39,188 bases of DNA from Acidovorax sp. CCYZU-2555. Lineage in GTDB: Bacteria > Pseudomonadota > Gammaproteobacteria > Burkholderiales > Burkholderiaceae_C. Numbering within the stretch: the stretch's first letter is position 1; every line of letters begins with the position of its first letter. The notes under the pieces are model-generated. The model was not told where the DNA came from. It was given only the letters and a program-made list of their open reading frames with translations, and did no database searches. Below, piece by piece: positions 17,375 to 25,996 of this stretch. The DNA is taken from positions 1-39,188 of the forward strand of contig NZ_JAHCDD010000055.1 of NCBI RefSeq assembly GCF_018413525.1, in the 5' to 3' direction. The translations under genes and the position numbers were made by a program.

Positions 17375-18268
17375 ATGCAGCACCACGACTTCCCCTCCTC
17401 CCCCCTTGAAAGCGCGGGCCACTGCCTGCGCTGTAGCGTTCCGGGCGCGAGCCTGTGGCAGGCACGGCGGGCTTTTCTGCGCCTGGGCGGCGCGGCGGCG
17501 CTCGCGGGCGCGGGCGGCTCGGCGCTGGCCCAGGTCGACGTGGGCAGCGGCTCGCGCCTGCGCCAGCTCGTTCCCGCGCAGACGCTCGAAGAGGCGGCCA
17601 CCGGGCAGTACCAGGAGCTGCTCGCCAAGGCCAAGGCCCAGGGCGCGCTCGCGCCACCCGGCAACCCCCAGCTCAAGCGCCTGCATGTCATTGCGCAGCG
17701 CCTGATTCCCTACGCCGCATCGTGGAACGAGCGTGCACGTTCGTGGCGCTGGGAAGTGAACCTGATCGGCAGCCAGGAAATCAACGCTTTTTGCATGCCC
17801 GGCGGCAAGATCGCGTTCTACACGGGCATTCTCGACAAGCTTGCGCTGACCGATGACGAGGCCGCGATGATCATGGGCCACGAAATGGCGCATGCGCTGC
17901 GCGAACATTCACGCGAGCAGCTCGCCAAGAGCCAGGCGACCAACATCGGCCTGTCGCTGGGCGCGCAGCTGCTGGGCCTGGGCGACCTGGGCAATGCGGC
18001 CGCCAAGATGGGCGCGCAGTTGCTGAGCCTGCAGTTCAGCCGCTCCGACGAAAGCGATGCCGACCTCGTGGGCCTGGAAATCGCCGCGCGCGCGGGCTAC
18101 AACCCGCAGGCGTCCGTGACGCTGTGGGAAAAGATGGGCAAGGCGACGGGCGGCAGTGGCGGCGGCCTGGCTTTCCTCTCTACCCATCCCAGCGGCCCGG
18201 ACCGTATCCGCGAACTGCAGAGGAATGTGCCCAAGGTCGATGGCTTGTATCGTCAGGCGCGGAAATAA
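17375..18268 (+). CDS. M48-family metalloprotease with Tat signal
   Basis: A 297-residue zinc protease of family M48 (BepA/LoiP-like). The HExxH motif is HEMAH (169-173), and the third ligand is expected in the ESDADLVGLEIAARAGYNP helix. Members degrade or assist folding of envelope proteins. The N-terminus carries a twin-arginine type signal: Arg31-Arg32 in ARRAFLRLGG, then a weakly hydrophobic Ala/Gly stretch ending in ALAQ at about 50-53. Export by Tat rather than Sec is therefore likely. The residues before the twin arginines include a Cys-x2-Cys (Cys17, Cys20) of unknown meaning. An earlier start at 17294 is possible but less likely. The gene is divergent from ampG. Confidence 0.88.
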   Translation: MQHHDFPSSPLESAGHCLRCSVPGASLWQARRAFLRLGGAAALAGAGGSALAQVDVGSGSRLRQLVPAQTLEEAATGQYQELLAKAKAQGALAPPGNPQLKRLHVIAQRLIPYAASWNERARSWRWEVNLIGSQEINAFCMPGGKIAFYTGILDKLALTDDEAAMIMGHEMAHALREHSREQLAKSQATNIGLSLGAQLLGLGDLGNAAAKMGAQLLSLQFSRSDESDADLVGLEIAARAGYNPQASVTLWEKMGKATGGSGGGLAFLSTHPSGPDRIRELQRNVPKVDGLYRQARK

Positions 18269-18382
18269 GGCCCCCACGTTCGCCCACTGCGTGTGGCTCT
18301 CTGCCCCCCAAGGGGGCGCGTTTCGCCTTGGGGCGGCCCGGCGGCGAAACCAGGCCCCCACGTTCGCCCACTGCGTGTGGCT
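18269..18382. repeat. 84-bp GC-rich repeat, one full and one partial unit
   Basis: The element starts on the base after the M48 stop codon. A perfect 30-bp segment (beginning GGCCCCCACGTTCGCCC) occurs at 18269-18298 and again at 18353-18382, giving an 84-bp period. The unit also holds CCCCCCAAGGGGG and a CGCC/GGCG dyad. The second unit stops exactly where the convergent MBL gene ends. An inverted, slightly diverged copy lies at 33451-33548. Confidence 0.85.
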
Positions 18383-19021
18383 TCAGGTCCCACCGACGTA
18401 AGGATTGCTCAAGCGCTCGCGCCCCAGCGTGCTTTCGGGGCCGTGGCCCGGAATGAACACCGTTGCGCCGCCCATGGGCCACAGGCGCTCGGTGATGCTG
18501 GCGATCAGCTGCTCGTGGTTGCCCTGGGGAAAGTCGGTGCGGCCTATGCTGCCCGCGAACAGTACATCGCCGACGAACACGCGCTCGATCTGCGGCGCGT
18601 GGAACACCACATGGCCGGGCGTATGGCCCGGGCAGTGGCGCACGTGCAGCGTTTCCTGGCCGATTTGCACGCTGTCGCCGTCATGCAGCCAGCGCGTGGG
18701 CGTGAAGCTTTGCGCGGGCGGAAAGCCGAACATCGCGCTTTGCTGCGGCAGGCCGTCGATCCAGAACTGATCGCCTGCGTGCGGGCCGATGATGGGCAGC
18801 GCATGCGACTGCGCTAGTTCGCCCGCGCCGCCGGCGTGGTCGATATGCGCATGCGTCAGCCAGATCGCGCGCAGCGTCAGTCCCAGGCGTTCGACTTCGG
18901 CCAGGATGCGCGGCAGATCGCCGCCGGGGTCGATCACGGCCGCGTCGCGGCTTTCATTGCACCAGACCAGCGAGCAGTTCTGCTGGAAGGCGGTGACGGG
19001 AATGGTGAGGTATTTAAGCAT
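18383..19021 (-). CDS. YcbL-like MBL-fold hydrolase (glyoxalase II family)
   Basis: A 212-residue metallo-beta-lactamase-fold protein. The metal motif THAHIDH is at 56-62; further ligands come from HCPGHTPGHVVF, GDVLFAGSIGRTDF and PGHGPES near the C-terminus. Sequence and length fit YcbL/type II glyoxalase-like proteins, which hydrolyse thioesters such as S-lactoylglutathione, but it lacks the longer C-terminal domain of classical GloB. The natural substrate is not certain. It is convergent with the M48 gene through a repeat and divergent from the EAL protein gene. Confidence 0.9.
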   Translation of the reverse strand: MLKYLTIPVTAFQQNCSLVWCNESRDAAVIDPGGDLPRILAEVERLGLTLRAIWLTHAHIDHAGGAGELAQSHALPIIGPHAGDQFWIDGLPQQSAMFGFPPAQSFTPTRWLHDGDSVQIGQETLHVRHCPGHTPGHVVFHAPQIERVFVGDVLFAGSIGRTDFPQGNHEQLIASITERLWPMGGATVFIPGHGPESTLGRERLSNPYVGGT

Positions 19022-19177
19022 GGGGTGTGGGCGCGCAAAGCGTGGTCTTGCACGCCATTGTCCGCGAAGTCCCCGGGCCAGCCGGTGCCGAGCCGCGATG
19101 ACATCATCGCGCAGACGCGCCAGCGTATAGTTTCCTCACTCTCGCCCGGCAGCCTGCATTCGCAGCGCCTTCAACCC

Positions 19178-20848
19178 ATGGATCAATATTTATCGTGGCC
19201 CGGCTTCGGGTCGCTACCCGGACTGCTCGCTGCGCTGGGGCTGGCCCGGCCCGACGCGCTTCCCCCGCCGTTGCAGCTCGCGGCATTCTGGCTGGCCGCA
19301 TCTTTCACGGTCTATGCCGCGCAACGCCTCGCGGAATATGTGTCGTTGTCTGTGGACCAGGCCAGCCGCCGGGTGTTCGAGTCGTTCGCGTCGGTGGGCA
19401 TGGGCTGCCTCATCTGGGCGCTTTCCATGGCGGCCGTCTATCTGCGCGCCGACATCCATCTGCATGAATGGACGCTGCTGCCGGCGCTTCCCGCGCTGGT
19501 CGTCATGGTGCTCAGCTGCCGGCTGAGCCTGTCCACCCTGCTGACGTCCGGCAACTGGCCGCGGCGCATTCTGGCGAGCCTGGCCATGGCGGCAGGCATT
19601 CTGCTGGCCTACACGATCCTGGCCACCAACGGTTTTTCCACGACGTCGACGGTCAATGAGGTTCCGCTGGCGCTGGCCTTCGTGGCCGTTGCCGGATTGG
19701 TCATCCTGCGCTCCTGGCGCCACCACGGGCTGCGCTTGCGGTCGGCGGCTTCGCCGCATGCGGATACATGGATCGAATGGGTTGCCTGCGGCGGAGTGAT
19801 CGTGGCGCTGCAGTGGCTGTTGGCCATTTCCTTTGACTACCGCCAGAACCTGCAGGCCGCAGCCGCTTCGCCGCTGGGCGATTCCGCGGCGCTGCTGATC
19901 GTGGGCATCTTCGCCGGTGCGATGGCGCTGGAGCAGTTCCTCAACATCCGCGCCGACCGGGGGCGCCAGCATTTGATACACCGCGGCCTGTCGATGATTC
20001 GTTCGAGCGCGGATTCTGGCGTGGTGCAGGCCGATGCGCGGCTGGCGCTGATCGCCGATTATCTCCACGAGCTGCTGCGGCCCGAGCGGTTGGCGCTGCA
20101 CTTTCAGCCCATCGTCAACCTGCGCAGCGAAGCGGTGCATCTCGAAGCCTTGCTGCGCCTCGAGCACCCGCGGCTGGGCCGCATCAATCCCGAAAAGTTC
20201 TTCCTGGTCTGCGAGCTGCGCGGCAAGACGCAGCAGGCCGACCGCCTCATCGTGCTCAATGCGCTGGAGCACGCCCGGCATTGGCACGCGGGCGGGCAGG
20301 CGCTGACCGTGCATGTGAACATCGCACCCGTCACGTTGATGGCCAGCGGTTTTGCCGATTGGCTCGAGGCCGAGATCGCGCAGCGCGGACTCGGACCGCA
20401 GCATGTGAGGCTGGAGCTGACCGAACATGCGATCACCGCCAACGGCCTGTGCATGACGCGCTGCGTGGGCGAGCTGCATGCGCGCGGCATCCAGGTGGTC
20501 ATGGACGACTTTGGTGCGGGCTTCTCTTCGCTGGGCTTGCTGGCCAACCTGCCGCTGGCCAGCATCAAGTGCGACCGGCTGTTCCTGCGCGACGTGGCCA
20601 ATGACGTGAAGCGGCAGATATTGCTGCGCCATGTGGCGGCCATGGCGCATGAGCTGAACATCTCCGCCACGGTCGAAGGCGTGGAGACCGAGGACGAACT
20701 GCGCAGCGTCGCGCGCTGCGGCATCGACACCATCCAGGGCTATCTGTTCGCGCGGCCGCTGCCTGCCGCCGACGTCGCGCACTGGCTGGTGCATATCGGT
20801 CCCGAACGCCTGCGCGCCATGCGCGCGATCCTGGCGAGCGACGCGTGA
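19178..20848 (+). CDS. Membrane-anchored EAL-domain protein (probable c-di-GMP phosphodiesterase)
   Basis: A 556-residue protein. Residues 1-260 form about seven hydrophobic segments; residues 300-540 form an EAL domain that hydrolyses cyclic di-GMP. Catalytic residues seem intact: Glu in EALLR (323-327), Asn in VNIAP, Glu in ELTEH, the pair in DDFGAGFSS, Lys in SIKCDRLF, Glu in VEGVETED, and QGYLFARPLP. There is no GGDEF domain. The membrane part resembles an MHYT sensor in spacing (GMGCLIWALSMAAVYL, AAGILLAYTILATNGF, GGVIVALQWLLAISF), but the Met-His pairs are missing. The longer upstream frame is antisense to the MBL gene; ATG 19178 is chosen. Confidence 0.87.
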   Translation: MDQYLSWPGFGSLPGLLAALGLARPDALPPPLQLAAFWLAASFTVYAAQRLAEYVSLSVDQASRRVFESFASVGMGCLIWALSMAAVYLRADIHLHEWTLLPALPALVVMVLSCRLSLSTLLTSGNWPRRILASLAMAAGILLAYTILATNGFSTTSTVNEVPLALAFVAVAGLVILRSWRHHGLRLRSAASPHADTWIEWVACGGVIVALQWLLAISFDYRQNLQAAAASPLGDSAALLIVGIFAGAMALEQFLNIRADRGRQHLIHRGLSMIRSSADSGVVQADARLALIADYLHELLRPERLALHFQPIVNLRSEAVHLEALLRLEHPRLGRINPEKFFLVCELRGKTQQADRLIVLNALEHARHWHAGGQALTVHVNIAPVTLMASGFADWLEAEIAQRGLGPQHVRLELTEHAITANGLCMTRCVGELHARGIQVVMDDFGAGFSSLGLLANLPLASIKCDRLFLRDVANDVKRQILLRHVAAMAHELNISATVEGVETEDELRSVARCGIDTIQGYLFARPLPAADVAHWLVHIGPERLRAMRAILASDA

Positions 20849-21327
20849 TGTCTGGCGCCGCCGGCGCCGATATGACGAAAATCCCGCGCCATTGGATTGG
20901 TCTGTTGCAAATATTCCAGCAGAAAGCGAAATTTGACTACAACGCGCTGATTTTGCATTTTTAAAGCGTCATTTACGGTGGCGTATTTACCTCCCGGGCG
21001 TGATATTGGCTTGGGTAATGAGCGTTGCATTCAAGCAGGATTTCCTGCGCACACCGTTTTTCAAGTGGTCGAAAAAGCCTGTTTCGTTGCCAGCATTGGG
21101 TGAAATGGCCGGTATCGGACAGATGTGTCCGAATACTAACGCTGGCAACAAGCTCTTTCTGCTGAAAATATGATGGCCCCCCGGACGGACTGCCATCGAT
21201 TTCACGGCCTTGAAGTAATTCAGGAAAGTGCTGTCGCGGCAGCGTCGGCATATTCAAAAACCATGCAAAAAAACCATATTCCAATCATGGCATTATCCTT
21301 TCTCTCCATACAGAAGAAAGGCACGCC
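20849..21327. other. Lower-GC intergenic region rich in inverted repeats
   Basis: This 479-bp gap before the PQQ dehydrogenase is visibly richer in A and T than its surroundings. It holds a series of perfect inverted repeats: GCAGGA/TCCTGC (21035-21048), TTTTTC/GAAAAA (21057-21076), an outer pair GTTGCCAGC (21086-21094) with GCTGGCAAC (21141-21149), and inside it TCGGACA/TGTCCGA (21115-21132). I see no convincing gene. It probably includes the dehydrogenase promoter and possibly a structured RNA or an old mobile remnant. Confidence 0.55.
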
Positions 21328-23688
21328 ATGCATGCATTAACCATTCTGCTTCTGGCCCTGCTGGGCCTGCCGCTGACCATTGGCGGCGGCTGGCTGCTGT
21401 CGCTGGGTGGCAGTCCGTTCTATCTGTTCAGCGGCCTGGTCGTTCTGGCCGTGGCCGTGGGGCTGCTGGCGCGCAAGCGCTGGGCCACGCCGCTGTATGC
21501 GGTCTGGCTGCTGGTGCTGCTGGCCTGGTCGCTGTGGGAAGCGGGCCTCTACTGGTGGCCGCTGGCGACCCGCCTGGGCCTGCCGGTGATCATCGGCGTG
21601 CTGATGGCCATTCCGGCCGTGCGCCGGCGCGCCCAAGGTGAAGGCCACTTCAGCGCGGGCTGGCCCGTGCTCGCGGCTTCTCTGCTGACGGCCGTGGTGG
21701 CGCTGGTGGGCATTCCCCGCCACCTGCACGAAACCGAGGGCACGCTGGCGATGGACGTCGTCAATGCCGACGCCAAGCTCGGCGACAGCGCCCTGCCCGA
21801 AGGCGACTGGAACGCCTACGGCCGCACGGCCCATGGCCAGCGCTTCTCGCCGCTCAAGCAGATCACGCCCGACAACGTGGCCAACCTCGATGTGGCCTGG
21901 CAGATCCAGACCGGCGACGTGCGCGGCCCCAAGGACGTGACCGAAACCACCTACCAGGCCACGCCGCTGAAGATCAACGACACGCTGTACCTGTGCACGC
22001 CGCACAGCCTGGCGATCGCGCTCGACGCCGACACCGGCAAGGAGCGCTGGCGCTTCGATCCCAAGGCCGGCATGGAATCGCAACGCCAGCACCAGACCTG
22101 CCGTGGCGTTTCGTTCCACAGCAGCACGGCGCTGACCGCGACGGCAACGGCCGCCGCCGCGCCTGCGGCCCAGGCCACCTGCAGCAACCGCATCTTCCTG
22201 CCCAGCTCCGATGCCAAGCTGCATGCACTCGATGCCGCCACGGGCAAGCCCTGCGCCGACTTCGGCAGCAACGGTGCCATCGATCTGACGCACAACATGC
22301 CGTTCAAGCAGGGCGGCTACTACTACGCCACCTCGCCACCGCTGGTCGCGGGCGACGCGGTGATCATCGCCGGCGCGGTCAACGACAACTACGCGGTGAA
22401 CTCGCCCTCGGGCGTGATCCGCGCCTATGACGTGCATACCGGCAAGCTGTTGTGGAACTGGGACTCGGGCAATGCGGGCAAGACCGCGCCGTTCGACCCC
22501 AACGATCCAAGCCAGGTCTATACGGCCAGCTCGCCCAACAGCTGGTCGGTGGCGAGCGCCGATCTGGAACTGGGCCTGGCCTATTTCCCCATGGGCAACC
22601 GCACGCCCGACCAACTGGGCATGTTCCGCAACGCCGACGAGGAAAAGTACGCGACTTCGGTCGTGGCGCTGGACCTGGCGACGGGCCAGGTGCGCTGGGT
22701 GCGCCAGTTCGTGCACCATGATCTGTGGGACATGGATTCGCCGGCCCAGCCCGTGCTGCTGGACCTCGACCTGGCCAAGGGCCGCACGCCCGCGCTGGTC
22801 GTGCCCACCAAGCAGGGCGACGTCTATGTGCTCGACCGCCGCGACGGCACGCCGCTGCAGCAGGTCAGCGAACGCGCCGCGCCCCAGGGCACGGACATTC
22901 CGGGCCAGACCGTGGCCGCGACCCAGCCGGTGTCGGCGCTGAGCTTCGAGCCGCCCGCACTGCGCGAGTCCGACATGTGGGGGGCGAGTCTGATCGATCA
23001 GATGATGTGCCGCATCGCGTTCAAGAAGCTGCGCTATGAAGGCCGCTACACGCCGCCGTCGCTGCAGGGCTCGCTGATCTATCCGGGCAACTTCGGCGTC
23101 TTCAACTGGGGCAGCGTCGCTGTCGATCCGCAGCGCCAGGTGATGTTCGGCATGCCTACCTACCTGGCCTTTGTCTCGACGCTGGTGCCCAAGGCAGACA
23201 TCGCGGGTCAGCAGACCAATACCGGTGAGCAAGGCCTCAACGAGAACGCCGGCGCCGACTACGCGGTCGCCATGCATCCCTTCCTGTCGCCCATTGGCGT
23301 GCCTTGCCAGGTGCCGCCATGGGGCACGGTGGCCGCGGCCGATCTGCGCACCGGCAAGATTGCCTACCAGTACCGCAACGGCACCATTCGCGACCTGTCG
23401 CCGTTGCCGCTGCCCATCCGTGTCGGCGTTCCCGGCATCGGTGGTCCGCTGATGACCGCCAGCGGCGTCGCCTTCCTGGGCGCTGCCGTCGACAACAACT
23501 TCCGCGCCTATGACGTGGCCAGCGGCAAGATCCTCTGGGATGTGCGCATTCCGGCCGGTGGCCAGGCCACGCCCATGAGCTACCTCAACAGCCAGGGCGA
23601 GCAGATGGTGGTGCTGGTTGCCGGGGGCCACGGCTCCATAGGCACCAAGGCCGGCGATTACGTCGTGGCGTACAAGCTCAAGAAGTAG
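21328..23688 (+). CDS. Membrane-bound PQQ-dependent dehydrogenase (glucose/quinate/shikimate type)
   Basis: A 786-residue quinoprotein. Five N-terminal hydrophobic segments (about 1-130) anchor it, and the rest is a periplasmic eight-bladed PQQ propeller. It oxidises a sugar or cyclic polyol and passes electrons to ubiquinone. Visible family features include GDWNAYGRTAHGQRFSPL (159-176), FVHHDLWDMDSPAQPV with the catalytic-base Asp region, PTKQGDVYVLDR with the conserved Lys, and the closing WDVRIPAGGQATPMSY block. Length fits both glucose dehydrogenase (Gcd) and quinate dehydrogenase (QuiA), and I cannot separate them by eye. The start has AGAAAGG about 7 bp upstream. A terminator follows. 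Confidence 0.92.
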   Translation: MHALTILLLALLGLPLTIGGGWLLSLGGSPFYLFSGLVVLAVAVGLLARKRWATPLYAVWLLVLLAWSLWEAGLYWWPLATRLGLPVIIGVLMAIPAVRRRAQGEGHFSAGWPVLAASLLTAVVALVGIPRHLHETEGTLAMDVVNADAKLGDSALPEGDWNAYGRTAHGQRFSPLKQITPDNVANLDVAWQIQTGDVRGPKDVTETTYQATPLKINDTLYLCTPHSLAIALDADTGKERWRFDPKAGMESQRQHQTCRGVSFHSSTALTATATAAAAPAAQATCSNRIFLPSSDAKLHALDAATGKPCADFGSNGAIDLTHNMPFKQGGYYYATSPPLVAGDAVIIAGAVNDNYAVNSPSGVIRAYDVHTGKLLWNWDSGNAGKTAPFDPNDPSQVYTASSPNSWSVASADLELGLAYFPMGNRTPDQLGMFRNADEEKYATSVVALDLATGQVRWVRQFVHHDLWDMDSPAQPVLLDLDLAKGRTPALVVPTKQGDVYVLDRRDGTPLQQVSERAAPQGTDIPGQTVAATQPVSALSFEPPALRESDMWGASLIDQMMCRIAFKKLRYEGRYTPPSLQGSLIYPGNFGVFNWGSVAVDPQRQVMFGMPTYLAFVSTLVPKADIAGQQTNTGEQGLNENAGADYAVAMHPFLSPIGVPCQVPPWGTVAAADLRTGKIAYQYRNGTIRDLSPLPLPIRVGVPGIGGPLMTASGVAFLGAAVDNNFRAYDVASGKILWDVRIPAGGQATPMSYLNSQGEQMVVLVAGGHGSIGTKAGDYVVAYKLKK

Positions 23689-23703
23689 ACACGCCAAGTC
23701 TGC

Positions 23704-23733
23704 AAAACGCCCTGTTCGCAGGGCGTTTTTTTT
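23704..23733 (+). terminator. Intrinsic terminator after the PQQ dehydrogenase
   Basis: An 11-bp stem, AAAACGCCCTG (23704-23714) with CAGGGCGTTTT (23719-23729), has a TTCG loop and T to 23733. With an A-run on the left arm it can serve the convergent MFS gene too. Confidence 0.9.
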
Positions 23734-23753
23734 GGGCTGTGCTGCCGCCGGCC

Positions 23754-24959
23754 TCAGCGCGGCCTGTGCGGCGGAATCCAGCGCGCCATCATGGCCGCGG
23801 CCGTGAAGGCGAACGCGCCCGTCGCCGCCACGCCCACGGCCAGCGACACCGCGGCCGCGAGCAGCGCGACCAGGGCCGGGCCGGCGGTGGAGCCGACATC
23901 GGCCATGAAGCGCCAGGCGCCGAGGAAATAGGCGCGGCCGTGCGGCGGCGCATGGTCGGCGCCCAGCGTCATGATCAGGCCCGAGCCTATGCCGTTGGCA
24001 AAGCCTATGGCCATCGCGGCGATCAGCAGGCTCACAAAGCCCGTGGTGAACGGCACCAGCATCAGCGCCACGCCGATGATGATCATCGAGGGCATGGCGA
24101 CCCAGCGCCGGCCCTTCACATCCATGACCTTGCCCGCGGGGTAGAACAGCAGCATCTCTATGCCGCCGGCCAGGCCGTAGATCAGCGACGCCGCGGCCGG
24201 GGCCAGCAGCAGATGGTCGGCCCACAGCGGCAGCACGGCCTGGCGCGAGGCGCGCACCGCGCTGACCAGCAGCACGGCCAGGCCCAGCGTCAGGAACACG
24301 CGGCGGTGGTCCTTGAGAATCGACAGCCAGGTGGTGTGGACCGGCGTCTGCCCCGCGGGCAGCGCGGGCTCGGGCAGATCGGGCACGCGCATGCCGATCA
24401 GCGAGGCGCAGGTGACGCCCGCGATGCCTATCCAGAACGCTGCGCTCATGCCATAGGCATGCACCACGGTCGCGGCCAGGAACGGCCCGACGAACAGGCC
24501 TATGCGCATCACGCCGCCGAGCGTCGACAGCGCGCGTGCACGGAAATGCGGCGGCACGGCGGCCGTGAGATAGCTCTGGCGCGCGATGTTGTAGACCGAC
24601 TGCGACATGCCGACCATGAAGCAGCCCAGGGCGAACAGTTCGAGCCGGTGGGTCTGCAGGCACAGCAGCATGCCGGCCGCGCTCCAGAAACCCGCGGCGA
24701 TGATCGCGCCGCGCTCGCCCCAGCGCATGGTGATGAACGAGGCGGGAATGTTGTTGAGCAGCGAACCCAGGCCCAGCAGCGTGATCATCAGCGCGGCCAT
24801 GGCGATGCTCGCGCCGAGGTCGCGCGCCATCAGCGGAATCATCGGCAGGATCGCGCCTTCGCCTATGCCGAACATCAGCGAGGGGCCAAACGCAGGCAGC
24901 GCAATCGCGCGCAGGGAGAAGGGGGCGGTCGAGCCAGGGAGGTCGTCGGTGGGCGGCAT
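23754..24959 (-). CDS. MFS transporter
   Basis: A 401-residue major facilitator with about 12 hydrophobic segments and a central cytoplasmic loop near residue 200 (PDLPEPALPAGQTPVHT). Short MFS-like signatures are visible, such as MRWGERGAIIAAGFWSAAGM after TM2 and PAGKVMDVKGRRWVAMPSM in the second half. The substrate cannot be told; the overall look is of a drug/metabolite exporter rather than an aromatic-acid importer. It ends close to the terminator of the PQQ dehydrogenase and lies downstream of the LysR gene on the same strand, 50 bp away, so it may be read through from it. Confidence 0.85.
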   Translation of the reverse strand: MPPTDDLPGSTAPFSLRAIALPAFGPSLMFGIGEGAILPMIPLMARDLGASIAMAALMITLLGLGSLLNNIPASFITMRWGERGAIIAAGFWSAAGMLLCLQTHRLELFALGCFMVGMSQSVYNIARQSYLTAAVPPHFRARALSTLGGVMRIGLFVGPFLAATVVHAYGMSAAFWIGIAGVTCASLIGMRVPDLPEPALPAGQTPVHTTWLSILKDHRRVFLTLGLAVLLVSAVRASRQAVLPLWADHLLLAPAAASLIYGLAGGIEMLLFYPAGKVMDVKGRRWVAMPSMIIIGVALMLVPFTTGFVSLLIAAMAIGFANGIGSGLIMTLGADHAPPHGRAYFLGAWRFMADVGSTAGPALVALLAAAVSLAVGVAATGAFAFTAAAMMARWIPPHRPR

Positions 24960-25009
24960 GCGGCGGTGCGAAGAGAGGGCGGGCCGGTCGCTCGCCTAAG
25001 CTCCGGATA

Positions 25010-25939
25010 CTACCTTTTTGCCGCGCCGCCGGCCTGGCCGGCGTCCTGCGTCAGATGGTGGGCCGCGCGGTGCAGGTGGGCCATGAACTGGCGCACGCTG
25101 GGCTTGAGGTGCACGTCGGAGCGCGTGAGCGCGCACAGCGTCAGCTGCAGCGGGCCTTCGACGAGCTGGATGGTGTCGAGGTATTGCGTGGCGATCGGAT
25201 GGGCCGCGATCTGCTGCGGCAACAGGCCTATGCACTTGCCGCTGGCGACGATGGACAGCAGGCCCAGCGTCGAATTCACCAGCGCGCCCGCGGGCGGCGC
25301 GGGCAGGCCGTGCAGCTCGAAAAAGGTTCTGGCGTAGCCCGAGTCCGAAGAAGCGCCGGTGTAGACCCAGGGCGCGCTGACCAGCTCGCGCAGGCTGCTG
25401 GCGCGCGCCAGCGGGTCGCCCTTGCGCACCACCGGCACCATGGTGATGGGCATCAGCGTCTCGACGACGAATTCGCCCGGCGGCAGCTCGGGCGGCAGCG
25501 GCCCGAGCGCGATGTCGACCTCGCCCTTGCGCAGCCGCGTGAGCTGGGCGATGTAAAGCTCCTCCGAGATGCGCAGCTGTATGCCGGGAAACGCGCTGCC
25601 GAAAGTGCGCAGCGTTTCGGGCACCAGCAGCATCACCGCCAGCGGCACCGCGCCTATGGTCAGCGCACCCGTCATGTGGCCGTCGAGCTGGCGGATCTGC
25701 TCCACGGCCTGCACCAGTTCGCGCTCGGCGGCGACCGCGCGCCCGTACATCACCATGCCTTGCGCCGTCGCCACCACGCCCGTGGTCGAACGCACCAGCA
25801 GGGTGGTCGCGAGCTCGCGTTCGAGCTCGCGGATCAGCTTGGTCAGCGCGGGCTGCGACACGCCCAAGCGCTTGCCCGCGGCGCGCAGGCTGCCTTCCTC
25901 GATGGCCGCCACCAGGGCGCGCAGGTTGGTGAGTTTCAT
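25010..25939 (-). CDS. LysR-type regulator, probable regulator of the gallate cluster
   Basis: A 309-residue LysR-type regulator. The N-terminal winged helix is LTNLRALVAAIEEGSLRAAGKRLGVSQPALTKLIRELE in outline (residues 3-40), followed by the linker helix and a periplasmic-binding-protein-like effector domain. The start at 25939 gives the standard N-terminus; the longer frame to 25993 would run through an operator. It is divergent from the TRAP-tannase-dioxygenase genes across 158 bp that contain two T-N11-A dyads. Established behaviour of the family suggests activation in the presence of a pathway compound, here probably gallate (inference). Similarity to GalR of Pseudomonas putida has not been tested. 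Confidence 0.9.
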   Translation of the reverse strand: MKLTNLRALVAAIEEGSLRAAGKRLGVSQPALTKLIRELERELATTLLVRSTTGVVATAQGMVMYGRAVAAERELVQAVEQIRQLDGHMTGALTIGAVPLAVMLLVPETLRTFGSAFPGIQLRISEELYIAQLTRLRKGEVDIALGPLPPELPPGEFVVETLMPITMVPVVRKGDPLARASSLRELVSAPWVYTGASSDSGYARTFFELHGLPAPPAGALVNSTLGLLSIVASGKCIGLLPQQIAAHPIATQYLDTIQLVEGPLQLTLCALTRSDVHLKPSVRQFMAHLHRAAHHLTQDAGQAGGAAKR

Positions 25940-25947
25940 GCGCAGAT

Positions 25948-25964
25948 GATATCCCCAGGTTATC
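25948..25964. promoter_or_regulatory. LysR-type box 1 (T-N11-A)
   Basis: GATATCCCCAGGTTATC has GATA/TATC arms and fits T-N11-A (T 25950, A 25962). It lies just upstream of the regulator start codon, so binding would also repress the regulator. Confidence 0.5.
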
Positions 25965-25996
25965 GCGCCGCCTTGCACAGCATCTTCCTGCACCCC

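Noticed and set aside
20973-21284. A 103-codon minus-strand open frame in the intergenic region
   Set aside because: No recognisable family, no ribosome site, and it is crossed by several inverted repeats. Not reported as a gene, though the region itself is flagged.
21337-24663. An 1108-codon minus-strand open frame
   Set aside because: It covers the PQQ dehydrogenase antisense and runs out of frame through the MFS gene. No domain-like pattern.
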